Shown in pieces: positions 11,723 to 21,440 of a DNA stretch of 64,000 nt. Source of the stretch: Sediminibacterium sp. (GTDB lineage Bacteria > Bacteroidota > Bacteroidia > Chitinophagales > Chitinophagaceae); assembly GCA_007280515.1 (NCBI GenBank), contig QYPL01000004.1:62001-126000 (forward strand), given 5' to 3'. Each line of letters opens with the position of its first letter. Within the stretch, counting starts at the first letter, position 1. The position numbers and the translations under genes were made by a program. The notes under the pieces were generated by a model. It was given only the letters and a program-made list of their open reading frames with translations, searched no databases and was not told where the DNA came from.

Positions 11723-11762
11723 AACAAAATCCCTCCGATATTTTCGGGGGGATTTTGTTTGT
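11723..11762 (+). terminator. Intrinsic terminator after hppA
   Basis: AACAAAATCCCTCCGA / TCGGGGGGATTTTGTT stem followed by T-rich TTTGTT. Confidence 0.85.
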
Positions 11763-11810
11763 TCCTCCCTATTATTTCGTAGATTGCTTACGAATACAAT
11801 CGTATAATAT

Positions 11811-12188
11811 ATGAATAAGACTATTAGGCCTACCGAAAGTGAATTAGACATTCTTAGTATTTTATGGGAAAAAGACAGCGCCACTGTAAGAGAAGTACAT
11901 GAAGTGGTACAAAAAACAAAGGATGTGGGTTATACCACTACCCTTAAGCTGATGCAAATTATGAACGAGAAAGGGCTTGTTACAAGAAATGTAAGTTCTA
12001 AAACACATATCTATACCCCTAGTTTAAATAGAGAAAAAGCACAGGAGCATTTTGTAGGTAAAATGATACAAACCTTATTTAGTGGCAGCACATCTCAATT
12101 AGTCATGCAAGCCTTAGGAAGACAAAAACCATCTGATAGTGATTTAGCTGAAATTAAATCCATGATTCAAAAACTAGAGCGTAAATAA
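11811..12188 (+). CDS. BlaI/MecI/CopY family transcriptional regulator
   Basis: PTESELDILSILWEKDSATVREVHEVVQ...VGYTTTLKLMQIMNEKGLV. Confidence 0.93.
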   Translation: MNKTIRPTESELDILSILWEKDSATVREVHEVVQKTKDVGYTTTLKLMQIMNEKGLVTRNVSSKTHIYTPSLNREKAQEHFVGKMIQTLFSGSTSQLVMQALGRQKPSDSDLAEIKSMIQKLERK

Positions 12189-12193
12189 ACCTT

Positions 12194-13720
12194 ATGTCAG
12201 TTTTAACCAATATACCATTAGCAATCATTAATAATATAGGCTTTACCGCTATATTGTTTTTGGTATATCAGGTAGCGAAAAGTTTACAGGAAAAAGAAAT
12301 ACTTTCCATTAAAGCAGGGTATCTATTTAGTATGGCAAGTATTTTTCAATGCATAGGCCTAGTTCAATTTATAGGTGTATTATTTTATCCCAAGTTTGGT
12401 TCAGAAATTATAAGTAATGGTTTAGACTTCGTTAATGCAGGTATAAGTTCTTTATTTATGCAGGCTCCTATTGAGTGGCTTTCCTTTATAGGTTTTATTT
12501 ATTGTATGGTATTAGTAGGCTTAATTATTAAAACAATATTTCAATTCTATCAATTATCTACTTTAATAAAAAATTCCAATTTCTCTGATTCAGATAAGTA
12601 TACTTCCTTTATTTATAATTTACCTAATGCATCGAAAGACAATAAAATAAAATTAGGTATTTCAGCTACCATTACAACCCCTATTAGTTTTGGTTGGATA
12701 GAGCCTATTATACTTTTGCCCATTGCCTTGGTGAATCAATTATCGGTGAAAGAAATAGAGAGTATTATTTTACATGAGTGGGCGCATATACTTAGAAACG
12801 ATTATCTAATTAATGTAATTACTAGTCTTGTTCAAGTAATATTATTTTTTAATCCATTCTCTTATTTATTCAATAAAGAAATAAGCCTACAAAGAGAAAT
12901 AGCCTGTGATAGCTATGTAATAAATGCCTCTGTTGAAAAAATAGATTACTTGAATACGCTATATAAAATTGCGACTGCAATGCGTTCAAAGGAAGTAATT
13001 ATTCAAAATACTAGCAAGTGGACAATGGGCTTTTTAAATATGCAAAATGAGCTTTTGTACAGGGTGAAAATGTTGACTAAAACCAATCGATTTAATTTTA
13101 TTCATTCTTCACAACTCATTTTTACTACATTCATCGCAAGCTTATTATTTTTTATTCCATTTAATAAAGCACAAACTAAGTTAGAGACAAAGCTTCAGCC
13201 TATGGTCAGACTAGTATCCATAAAACTGCCAACTAACATTAAAGTAAGAAAGCCAACACCTGTTTTTACCTCTATTCATAAACATAGTCACCTTCTGCCA
13301 AAACATCATGATGAAAATACTGCGATGGTAAATTGGAATGAAGCAAGCCGTCCTTCTAATTTATTGAATAATTCTTACGATGAGATGGTACAAAAAACAG
13401 TGAATTGGATAAAAACCCGTGAGGTAAATAATCAATTTGTGAAGTATCAAGAAAATACAGAAGCTATTGAATTAGAAGTGGCGGAGAAATTATTAATGCG
13501 TACCATTCTTACCCACTACCAATTTAAAAGAGAATTGTTAAATGACCGTTTAACTAATGCTACCGATGAAAAAGAGGCCATAGATTATGTGATGAATAGT
13601 AAAGAATGGCAACAAATGCAACAATTTGAAAAGTGGACTGCTGAATTTTTGAAAAAACATCCTCTACCTGAAGATACTACTACTCTAGCTTCTTTAAATG
13701 CTCGCTTAATTGTCTACTAA
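12194..13720 (+). CDS. M56 family (BlaR1/MecR1-like) membrane metallopeptidase
   Basis: IILHEWAHILRNDYLINV HExxH motif in a multi-TM domain; directly downstream of the BlaI-like gene. Confidence 0.9.
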   Translation: MSVLTNIPLAIINNIGFTAILFLVYQVAKSLQEKEILSIKAGYLFSMASIFQCIGLVQFIGVLFYPKFGSEIISNGLDFVNAGISSLFMQAPIEWLSFIGFIYCMVLVGLIIKTIFQFYQLSTLIKNSNFSDSDKYTSFIYNLPNASKDNKIKLGISATITTPISFGWIEPIILLPIALVNQLSVKEIESIILHEWAHILRNDYLINVITSLVQVILFFNPFSYLFNKEISLQREIACDSYVINASVEKIDYLNTLYKIATAMRSKEVIIQNTSKWTMGFLNMQNELLYRVKMLTKTNRFNFIHSSQLIFTTFIASLLFFIPFNKAQTKLETKLQPMVRLVSIKLPTNIKVRKPTPVFTSIHKHSHLLPKHHDENTAMVNWNEASRPSNLLNNSYDEMVQKTVNWIKTREVNNQFVKYQENTEAIELEVAEKLLMRTILTHYQFKRELLNDRLTNATDEKEAIDYVMNSKEWQQMQQFEKWTAEFLKKHPLPEDTTTLASLNARLIVY

Positions 13721-14366
13721 TTTCTTTTCCTCCTACGCAAAACAACCAATCTAGTATACATACATTAGGAATAAAGCCTTTTGAGGATTCAAATACCTGA
13801 AGGTAAGGATGCTGAATAGCGAACTGCTCATAATTATTAGGTTGCCAAGGAAGTATAGTTTTATAGTTTATATTTAATGCTGTTTCATTAACCTCTTTAG
13901 ATATATTTTCTCTCGATATATTTTCAACAATTTTTATATTTTTTTCATAATCAATGTTTTGTATCAATTCCCATTTGCCCTTAATTGCTTTATGTAGAAA
14001 TTCATGACAGGCTTCTAAAAAATCAACTAAGTTTTCTTTTTTTGTTGAGTAAAGCTTTTCAAGATCGGCTTCATAGTATTCAAAATACGGAGCTCTTTTG
14101 TAACATGTTTTAATGGCCTTGTAATGCTGAGCTTGCCAAGGTGCAACATAGGCAATGAGAATATCCTTAATGGCAGTTTTTTGCTCTCTTCCTCCTACTA
14201 TAGGAATGGTTAAATTCAATGGCCCTTGTGCGCTTAAAATGACCATTCTATTTTTAAAACTCATTTTAGTAAAAGCCCCTTCTTTGTCAAAACATAGCTG
14301 ATTTTGTTTATAGACTAATTCTATAAAGCAAATAGGCCCAAAATATTGATAATCGGTTAGTATCAT
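13680..14366 (-). CDS. WbqC family protein
   Basis: YQYFGPICFIELVYKQNQLCFDKEGAFTKMSFKNRMVILSAQGPLNLTIPI typical of WbqC-like proteins. Confidence 0.8.
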   Translation of the reverse strand: MILTDYQYFGPICFIELVYKQNQLCFDKEGAFTKMSFKNRMVILSAQGPLNLTIPIVGGREQKTAIKDILIAYVAPWQAQHYKAIKTCYKRAPYFEYYEADLEKLYSTKKENLVDFLEACHEFLHKAIKGKWELIQNIDYEKNIKIVENISRENISKEVNETALNINYKTILPWQPNNYEQFAIQHPYLQVFESSKGFIPNVCILDWLFCVGGKEISRQLSEHLKKLE

Positions 14367-14447
14367 GTCTTAACAAAAACTTATGTAAATATATTTTTAC
14401 ATTCTCCAATTATCTAATTATTTTTAATAATTTTAGACAAATCTTTT

Positions 14448-14912
14448 ATGAAGCCTACTGCTTACCTTTTATTAACTGTTGTTTTATTTTTTTCAGCCTG
14501 CGCCGAGCCTAGTCCACTAGTTTTTAAAGGTGTACAATCAATCAAAATTGAGAAAGCCAGTTTTGGTAAGAATAGTTTTAAGGCGGAATTTGCTTATCAA
14601 AATCCTAATCGATTTGGACTAGTGCTTAATAAATTAGATTGTAATGTATTTATCAATGATCAATTATTTACCCAATATAAATTAGATACCAACTTTACCA
14701 TTCCAGCCAATGCTGAATTTGTACTGCCTGCTACCATGGAAATTGAACTAAGCTCTTTATTAAAAAATAGTGTTGATATTTTATTCAACAAGCCAATGAA
14801 AATTGGAATTAAAGGTAATGCCACTATTACGAAAGGCATGTTCACTAAAACCATACCTATTAATTTTGAGACCAGTCAAAAATTAAATTTAGGAGAAGCT
14901 ATTTTGAAATAG
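14448..14912 (+). CDS. LEA type 2-like lipoprotein
   Basis: Lipobox FFSACAEP; ...FKAEFAYQNPNRFGLVLNKLDCNVFINDQL... LEA14/WHy-like. Confidence 0.7.
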   Translation: MKPTAYLLLTVVLFFSACAEPSPLVFKGVQSIKIEKASFGKNSFKAEFAYQNPNRFGLVLNKLDCNVFINDQLFTQYKLDTNFTIPANAEFVLPATMEIELSSLLKNSVDILFNKPMKIGIKGNATITKGMFTKTIPINFETSQKLNLGEAILK

Positions 14913-14941
14913 CTTACTATAAATTGTATACTTAGTTTAAC

Positions 14942-14971
14942 TATTATATATTCCAATATTATATATTCCAA
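14942..14971. repeat. Perfect 15-bp tandem duplication overlapping the pyrE stop codon
   Basis: TATTATATATTCCAA x2. Confidence 0.9.
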
Positions 14972-15590
14972 GTACTTGGACATTCTCTCCATTGCATTAA
15001 TGTTTCTTGGGTTTTGCTATCTACATCCCCTTTTTCTAGGGCTAAGTCAATCAAGCTTGCATAATTAGTTAAAGAATAATAAGGAACGCCTGCAGCTTTA
15101 AAGGCTTCGTCTGCAAGGGCAAATCCATAATTAAAAATAGACACCATACCTACTACTTCAAGTCCAGCCTTTCTTAATACCTCTACTACTTCTAAACTAC
15201 TTTTGCCTGTAGAGATTAAATCTTCAATGACTAAAATTTTATTTGTTGTCGCATAAGCTCCTTCAATTTGATTGCCTAGTCCGTGTTCTTTGGGTTTAGG
15301 TCTTACATATATATAAGGTAGTTTCAATTGATCCGCTGCCATGGCTCCCCAAGGAATACCTGCGGTGGCCACACCTGCTAACATATCGGCCCCTTCAAAT
15401 TTTTCAAAAATAACATTGCACATTTCGCTTTTAATAAAATCTCTTACATAGGGAAAAGATAAAATTTTTCTATTATCACAATAAATTGGACTTTTCCAGC
15501 CACTTGCCCATGTAAATGGATTATTTGGGCTTAATTTTACAGCACCTACTTGAAGTAGTTTTTCGGCAACGGCTTTCTGAATTGTCATAA
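14959..15590 (-). CDS. pyrE: Orotate phosphoribosyltransferase
   Basis: ILVIEDLISTGKSSLEVVEVLRKAG PRPP motif; YVRPKPKEHGLGNQIEG. Likely start MTIQKAV at 15590. Confidence 0.92.
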
Positions 15591-15667
15591 TAATAATTTC
15601 TACTCGCAAATGTAAAGTCAAATTGCTAGATTCACTTCAGGACTTACTAAATAGTATACACATTTTT

Positions 15668-16090
15668 ATGCCCAAACAAATAATAGCAGCCGGTGGCCTA
15701 GTTACAAATGCCCAAGGAGAAATTTTATGGATATTTAGAAGAGGTTTCTGGGATTTACCCAAGGGAAAATTAGATGAAGGGGAAACCATTCAAACTTGTG
15801 CTATTAGAGAAGTAGAGGAAGAAACGGGTATTCGTAATATCAAATTACATGAATTATTAAAATTCACGAATCATCTTTATTTTGATAAACATTTACAAGA
15901 AGAAGTAGTAAAACGCACTTATTGGTTTCATATGACTATTGCAGATATGCAAAAAGGCATACCACAAAGTTCAGAAGATATAGAAAAAATTGAATGGCAT
16001 TCTTTGGTAACGGCTAAATATTGTTTAGAACAAACTTATCCAACTATACTAGAAGTAATTGAAACCTACCGATTAAAAATAAATCAGTAA
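15668..16090 (+). CDS. NUDIX hydrolase
   Basis: GKLDEGETIQTCAIREVEEETGI Nudix box; start MPKQIIAAGG. Confidence 0.9.
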   Translation: MPKQIIAAGGLVTNAQGEILWIFRRGFWDLPKGKLDEGETIQTCAIREVEEETGIRNIKLHELLKFTNHLYFDKHLQEEVVKRTYWFHMTIADMQKGIPQSSEDIEKIEWHSLVTAKYCLEQTYPTILEVIETYRLKINQ

Positions 16091-16125
16091 TATATACTTA
16101 ACTAATCAGTAATATATGTTTAACT
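16082..16125 (+). repeat. 22-bp tandem duplication spanning the NUDIX stop codon
   Basis: AATCAGTAATATATACTTAACT / AATCAGTAATATATGTTTAACT. Confidence 0.9.
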
Positions 16126-16136
16126 AAAGAGTTTAA

Positions 16137-16181
16137 TTATTCAAGCTTTTATATTTAAGCTTCTATTTATTCAAGCTTTTG
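16137..16181 (-). repeat. About 15-bp imperfect tandem repeat x3 overlapping the coaD stop codon
   Basis: TTATTCAAGCTTTT at 16137 and 16167 with a diverged middle copy TATTTAAGCTTCTA at 16152. Confidence 0.8.
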
Positions 16182-16633
16182 ATAACGGCTTCTGGTAAGA
16201 ATGGAGAAGCATCTCCCCCGTTTCTAATAATATCTCTTACAATAGTAGATGCTACAGAAGTATATTTAGGCTCTCCCGTTAAAAAGATAGTTTCAATATG
16301 TCTATCCATGGTGCGATTGGCATCAGCAATGGTTTTTTCATATTCAAAATCGCTTACATAGCGAATGCCTCTTAAAATAAATTTAGCCCCAATGGATTGA
16401 CAAAACTTTACAGTGAGTCCATCATAAATAGCTACTTCTACTTGGGGTTGGTCTTTATAAATTTCTTCAAACCACTGTTTTCTTTGATCTGCTGTAAACA
16501 TAGGATCCTTGGAAGCATTGATACCAATGCCTACCACCACTTTATCAAATAAGGGTAAGGATCTATCAATGATATCAATATGTCCTAAAGTAACGGGATC
16601 AAATGTTCCAGGAAATAAGCATATTCTTTGCAT
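16163..16633 (-). CDS. coaD: Pantetheine-phosphate adenylyltransferase
   Basis: CLFPGTFDPVTLGHIDIIDRS; RGIRYVSDFEYE; TSVASTIVRDI. Confidence 0.95.
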   Translation of the reverse strand: MQRICLFPGTFDPVTLGHIDIIDRSLPLFDKVVVGIGINASKDPMFTADQRKQWFEEIYKDQPQVEVAIYDGLTVKFCQSIGAKFILRGIRYVSDFEYEKTIADANRTMDRHIETIFLTGEPKYTSVASTIVRDIIRNGGDASPFLPEAVIKSLNK

Positions 16634-16687
16634 GGCTTAAAAGTAAGAAAATAGTTAGGAAAAAAGAGATTAAGACCAATTAAGAAA

Positions 16688-17620
16688 TTAAGAAGGGTTG
16701 GATCTACCTGTTAAAAGGTATAAACAAGCCATTCTTACTGCTACCCCATTTTCTACCTGGTCTAAAATGATGGAGTGTGGGCTATCGGCCACATTACTAT
16801 CAATTTCGACACCTCTATTAATAGGGCCAGGGTGCATAATCACTATTTCCTTATTAAGTTTGTCTAGTCTATTTTTAGTGATACCATAAGCTAGGTTATA
16901 TTCTCTTAAAGAAGAGAATAAAGGCTGATTTTGCCTCTCTAATTGAATTCTAAGCACATTGGCTACATCGCACCAAGCTAAGGCTTTGTCGATATTGTAT
17001 TCTACACGCACATCCATGGCTTTTTGTAAATAGGTTGGAATTAAAGTAGGTGGCCCTGAAACCATTACTTCTGCACCCATTTTCTTTAGTAAATAGATAT
17101 TACTTAAAGCAACCCTACTATGCATGATGTCTCCAATGATGGCTACTTTTAACCCGGCTAATTTGCCAGTTTTTTCTTGCATGGAAAAAGCGTCTAATAA
17201 AGCCTGTGTAGGATGTTCGTTAATGCCGTCCCCTGCATTTATAATAGCTGCATTAATATGTTTGGCTAAATAATGGGGTGCTCCGGAAGCGCTATGGCGC
17301 ATGACCACCATATCGACCTTCATGCTAAGAATATTATTAACTGTATCAAGTAATGTTTCGCCCTTGGCTGCTGAGGAATTTGAAACAGTGAAGTTCACTA
17401 CGTCAGCAGACAAGCGTTTTTCAGCTAGTTCAAAAGAAATTCTAGTTCTGGTGGAATTCTCGTAAAAAAGGTTCACAATGGTAACGTCTCTTAAAGTAGG
17501 AACTTTTTTAACGGGTCTTTGTAAAACTTCTTTGAATTGAGTAGCGGTAGATAAAATAAGTTGGATATCCTCGGTTTGGAGGTCCTTGATACCAAGAAGA
17601 TGTTTGGTAGTTAATGCCAT
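16688..17620 (-). CDS. pyrB: Aspartate carbamoyltransferase catalytic subunit
   Basis: FYENSTRTRISFELAEKRL; HPTQALLDAFSM; MHPGPINRGVEI. Confidence 0.95.
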   Translation of the reverse strand: MALTTKHLLGIKDLQTEDIQLILSTATQFKEVLQRPVKKVPTLRDVTIVNLFYENSTRTRISFELAEKRLSADVVNFTVSNSSAAKGETLLDTVNNILSMKVDMVVMRHSASGAPHYLAKHINAAIINAGDGINEHPTQALLDAFSMQEKTGKLAGLKVAIIGDIMHSRVALSNIYLLKKMGAEVMVSGPPTLIPTYLQKAMDVRVEYNIDKALAWCDVANVLRIQLERQNQPLFSSLREYNLAYGITKNRLDKLNKEIVIMHPGPINRGVEIDSNVADSPHSIILDQVENGVAVRMACLYLLTGRSNPS

Positions 17621-17647
17621 TAAAAAACAAAATTAGTATAAATTTTT

Positions 17648-18172
17648 CTAATCAACCAATAAAATAACGTCGTCCACTCCATCATTCTCCTTCCATCTCA
17701 CTTTTACCTTATAAGGACTGATATCTACCATTTCCTTACCCGTAAAGTCGGGTTGTATAGGTAATTCCCTACTGGGCTTGCGGTCTACGAGTACACATAA
17801 ACTTACTTTAGAAGGTCTTCCAAAAGAAAGTAAGGCATCTAGGGCTGCTCTGATGGTTCTGCCGGTAAATAGCACATCGTCTATTAAAATCACCGTTTTG
17901 CCTTCAATACTAAAGGGTAAATCAGTGGCCTTTGCCAAATGTAAATCTGTTCTAACATCGTCTCTGTAAAATGTAATATCTAGCTTGCCATATTTAACTT
18001 GATCGGCGGGTATTTCATTGTGCAAGGCAGCTACAATACGGTCGCTTAAGAATACCCCCCTCGGTTGTAAACCCACAATAACGGCATTGGTTAAACCCGG
18101 ATAAGTTTCTAAAATCTGATTGGCCAGTCTTTTTACGATGCTGGGAAGCTGTTGCTCACTAATAAGCGTCAT
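17648..18172 (-). CDS. pyrR: Bifunctional pyr operon regulator/uracil phosphoribosyltransferase
   Basis: VILIDDVLFTGRTIRAALDAL PRPP motif; GLQPRGVFLSDRI; start MTLISEQQLPS. Confidence 0.92.
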   Translation of the reverse strand: MTLISEQQLPSIVKRLANQILETYPGLTNAVIVGLQPRGVFLSDRIVAALHNEIPADQVKYGKLDITFYRDDVRTDLHLAKATDLPFSIEGKTVILIDDVLFTGRTIRAALDALLSFGRPSKVSLCVLVDRKPSRELPIQPDFTGKEMVDISPYKVKVRWKENDGVDDVILLVD

Positions 18173-18250
18173 GCTATAAAATTTTAATAAAATTACATCC
18201 TTTTCTTGAATTTTAAAGGGAGGAAACCATTCCCTTTGTATTTTGCAGTC

Positions 18251-19333
18251 ATGGTGGGCATTCAACAACTTAAATTAGTCCAGTTTAGGAATTACGTTCA
18301 AAAGCAATTTGAATTCACGCACCGTATTGTGGGTATCGTGGGCAGTAATGGAACTGGTAAGACCAATGTCTTAGATGCCCTATATTATTTATCCTTTACT
18401 AAAAGTTATTTTAACAGGCCCGATGCCCAAAATGTACACCATGCTTATGAGGGTTTGCGTATCGAAGGTTTGTATAGCATTAATAAAACAGAAGTACCTA
18501 TAACTTGTATTATAAGAGAAACTTTAAAAAAGGAATTTTATTTTGATGAGATTATTTATACAAAGCTATCTCAACACTTAGGTAAAATTCCTTGTGTGAT
18601 GATAGCGCCCGACGATGTTCAAATAATTACGGGTAATAGTGAGGAACGTAGAAAGTTAATGGATAGTTTGTTATGCCAAATTTACCCCGACTATCTAAAA
18701 TATTTAATTCAGTACAATAAAGTATTACAGCAAAGAAATAGTTTATTAAAACAAGCAGCAGAGACGGGAAGTATTGACCCTGTCTTATTAGAAACTTTAA
18801 ATGTTCAATTGATAGAAAATGGAATGCCTATTTACACCTATCGAAAACAATTATTAGACGACCTACTGCCAGAAATTTTGGTTTTGTATAATCATTTAGC
18901 CAATAATAATGATAAAATTCAAATTGAATACGAATCTAAATTACATACTCATTCTTTCAATGATTTATTAGACGAAGCTTATTCCAAAGACAGTGTACTT
19001 CAAAGAACCACTGTAGGTATTCATAAGGATGATTTAATCATTACCATTCAAGGACAACCCTTTAAACAAGAGGCCTCTCAAGGCCAAAGAAAAAGCTTAT
19101 TATTTGCCATTCGTTTAGCAGAATGGGAATGTATAAAAAGACATAAAGGCTTCTCTCCTATTTTATTAATGGATGATATTTTTGAAAAACTAGATGAGCA
19201 AAGAATGATTCAGTTATTAGACTGGGTAAGCCATTCCACAGATGGTCAAGTATTTATAACCGATACCCACAAGGATCGTATGGACGACTTATTAGGAAAA
19301 TATTTAGCCGATTATCAGTTGATACAACTATAA
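18251..19333 (+). CDS. recF: DNA replication/repair protein RecF
   Basis: GIVGSNGTGKTNVLDALYYLSFTKSYF Walker A; SQGQRKSLLFAIRLAE; PILLMDDIFEKLD. Confidence 0.95.
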   Translation: MVGIQQLKLVQFRNYVQKQFEFTHRIVGIVGSNGTGKTNVLDALYYLSFTKSYFNRPDAQNVHHAYEGLRIEGLYSINKTEVPITCIIRETLKKEFYFDEIIYTKLSQHLGKIPCVMIAPDDVQIITGNSEERRKLMDSLLCQIYPDYLKYLIQYNKVLQQRNSLLKQAAETGSIDPVLLETLNVQLIENGMPIYTYRKQLLDDLLPEILVLYNHLANNNDKIQIEYESKLHTHSFNDLLDEAYSKDSVLQRTTVGIHKDDLIITIQGQPFKQEASQGQRKSLLFAIRLAEWECIKRHKGFSPILLMDDIFEKLDEQRMIQLLDWVSHSTDGQVFITDTHKDRMDDLLGKYLADYQLIQL

Positions 19334-19346
19334 TTAGCCCTAAATT

Positions 19347-19637
19347 GTGTCCTCTATGGGAACATTTAAATTGGGTGAAGCACTTAAGAACTTTGTACAA
19401 GGAAGTAAATTAAAAAATGGCATTCGTTCTGCTGAAATAGAAACTGTTTGGCTAGAATTAATGGGCGTGACTATTGCAAAGTATACCGACAAAATTTACA
19501 TATTTAATCAAAAGTTGTTTATACAAACCAGTGTAGGCCCTTTGAAAAACGAATTAGGTTTTCAAAAAGTACAAATAATAGAAAGGGTGAATGAAAAGAT
19601 GGGTGAAAATACTATTACTGAAGTCATTATTAAATAA
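19347..19637 (+). CDS. DUF721-like small protein downstream of recF
   Basis: LGEALKNFVQGSKLKNGI...VWLELMGVTIAKYTDKIYIFNQKLFIQTSVGPLKNEL. Confidence 0.75.
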   Translation: MSSMGTFKLGEALKNFVQGSKLKNGIRSAEIETVWLELMGVTIAKYTDKIYIFNQKLFIQTSVGPLKNELGFQKVQIIERVNEKMGENTITEVIIK

Positions 19638-19736
19638 GAAGTACTATTCTTAGTATGCTTCGATTATCCTAATTAAACTTAACTTTTCTAATTTTATTAT
19701 TCTAAATAAATTTTTTAGTATAAAATTATTAGATGA

Positions 19737-20807
19737 TTATTTTCCTAAGTAATCAATGTAACTTGTTTTTTGCATGATGCTAGAACCATTCATTATAAAT
19801 AAACTTGGCCAAACACGAGCAGCTGTTTTTAGCATGGTAATATCCCCTATTAAAATATTTTCTTTAGCTAAAAATTGTTGAGCACCTGCTTTATCAGCTG
19901 TTACAATATATACTAACTTATATTTTTTGTGTAAAGAAGACAGCAAATTCTCCCAAGGTACAGTGGCTTCAATCTTACCTGCTAAAACCAGTACATAAGG
20001 AATTTCGGTGGCAAATAAAGCCTGACTAGTGTCTGCTCCATTTACATTTGTAATTTCAAAATCAATAATGGCGGGAACTAACCCATTGCCTTTACTTACC
20101 ACTACTTCCTTTCTGTTTTTATATACATAGGTAGAATCAAAATTCTCAGGGAAATGATTAGCATCAAAGAAGTAAGTCTTTCCATCTTTCTCAAATTCCA
20201 TTTGTATAGAAATACTATCTTTTATAGCTCCTTCAGGTTCTTTCATTTTATCTATAATATCATTACCCACTTTATAAGGCAGGCAGTCAATGATAGGTAA
20301 ATGGGCTAGCACATAGTATTGACCATAACCTACTGCTGAAGTAGTAAGTAGTAAAACAAATATGCCTACATATTTATGGGTATTGGACTTCGCTTTTTTA
20401 ATATTTAATAGTAAAATGACAATTGAAACTAAAAGTACAATGTCTTTGATAAAGGAGGTTTGGGGTGTTAAAGGAATGCAATCTCCAAAACAGCCACAAG
20501 TTTTAATTTTTCCAGAAAACAATGCATAGCCTGTAAGAAAACTAAAAAAAACAATGAGCCCAAGTAATAACCAAAGTGTTTGCTTGTATGGAAATTGTAT
20601 AAGTAAGGCAATACCTGCTACAATTTCAAGGGTATTCATCACCAAGGCAAATGCTAAAGTATAATCATTTAAAAATTGGATACCCCAAACATCAAAAAAC
20701 TCTTGCATTTTATAGCTAAGCCCTAAAGGGTCATTGGCTTTAATTAAGCCAGAAAAAATAAAAAGTAAACCTACCGACCAGCGTAAAATTTTTAGGAAGT
20801 TTTGCAT
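19737..20807 (-). CDS. BT_3928-type DoxX/MauE-like membrane protein
   Basis: RWSVGLLFIFSGLIKANDPLGLSYKMQEFF; KTCGCFGDCIPL; C-terminal periplasmic domain. Confidence 0.8.
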   Translation of the reverse strand: MQNFLKILRWSVGLLFIFSGLIKANDPLGLSYKMQEFFDVWGIQFLNDYTLAFALVMNTLEIVAGIALLIQFPYKQTLWLLLGLIVFFSFLTGYALFSGKIKTCGCFGDCIPLTPQTSFIKDIVLLVSIVILLLNIKKAKSNTHKYVGIFVLLLTTSAVGYGQYYVLAHLPIIDCLPYKVGNDIIDKMKEPEGAIKDSISIQMEFEKDGKTYFFDANHFPENFDSTYVYKNRKEVVVSKGNGLVPAIIDFEITNVNGADTSQALFATEIPYVLVLAGKIEATVPWENLLSSLHKKYKLVYIVTADKAGAQQFLAKENILIGDITMLKTAARVWPSLFIMNGSSIMQKTSYIDYLGK

Positions 20808-20817
20808 ACCTTATTTT

Positions 20818-21363
20818 TTAATGTTTTCCTTCTGCCATTTGTATTAATGCAAAGGCAGCATAATTTAAGATGTCTACAAAATTAGCATCAATGCCTTCGC
20901 TAATGAGGGTTTTACCATCATTGGTAAGTATTTGTCTAATGCGCATTAATTTCATTAAAATTAAATCGGCATAACTTTCTTGACTCATATCTCTCCAGGC
21001 TTCTCCATAGTCATGATTTTTATCCATCATGGTAGTTTTAGCGAAGAGTACATTTTCATGATATAAAGACTGTACTTGGTCAACAGGGAGTTCGTCTACT
21101 TTAGGGTCGCCTAGTTTTAATTGAATTAAACCAATAACGGCATAATTAAGAATGCCTTTGAATTCAGATTGAATATCGTCTTCTACCTTCTGGGTACCTA
21201 AATCTTGAATGGTTCGAATGCGTAAGGCCTTTATAAAAATTTGGTCTACTACAGAGATAATTCTTAATACTCTCCAGGCAGTACCATAATCCTTTGTTTT
21301 TTTAATAAAAATATCACTGCATGAGGCAATGGCTTGATCAAATTGTGTGGAAGTTTGACTCAT
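20818..21363 (-). CDS. DUF1599 domain protein (duplicated domain)
   Basis: Two internal repeats: KKTKDYGTAWRVLRIISVVDQIFIKALRIRTIQ and DKNHDYGEAWRDMSQESYADLILMKLMRIRQI. Confidence 0.8.
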   Translation of the reverse strand: MSQTSTQFDQAIASCSDIFIKKTKDYGTAWRVLRIISVVDQIFIKALRIRTIQDLGTQKVEDDIQSEFKGILNYAVIGLIQLKLGDPKVDELPVDQVQSLYHENVLFAKTTMMDKNHDYGEAWRDMSQESYADLILMKLMRIRQILTNDGKTLISEGIDANFVDILNYAAFALIQMAEGKH

Positions 21364-21393
21364 TAAATTTCGTCCGATTACTTTGTTAATTAA

Positions 21394-21401
21394 TATCTTT
21401 G
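21394..21401 (+). promoter_or_regulatory. -7 element TATCTTTG of folP
   Basis: TAnnTTTG match 40 nt upstream of ATG. Confidence 0.4.
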
Positions 21402-21440
21402 AACGAATGCAAGATAATCAATTAAGCTTAAATTAAAATC

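Noticed and set aside
7955-13720. A beta-lactamase/BlaI/BlaR resistance operon
   Set aside because: The serine hydrolase is separated by hppA and a strong terminator, and the M56 protein lacks a PBP sensor; not a classical bla operon.
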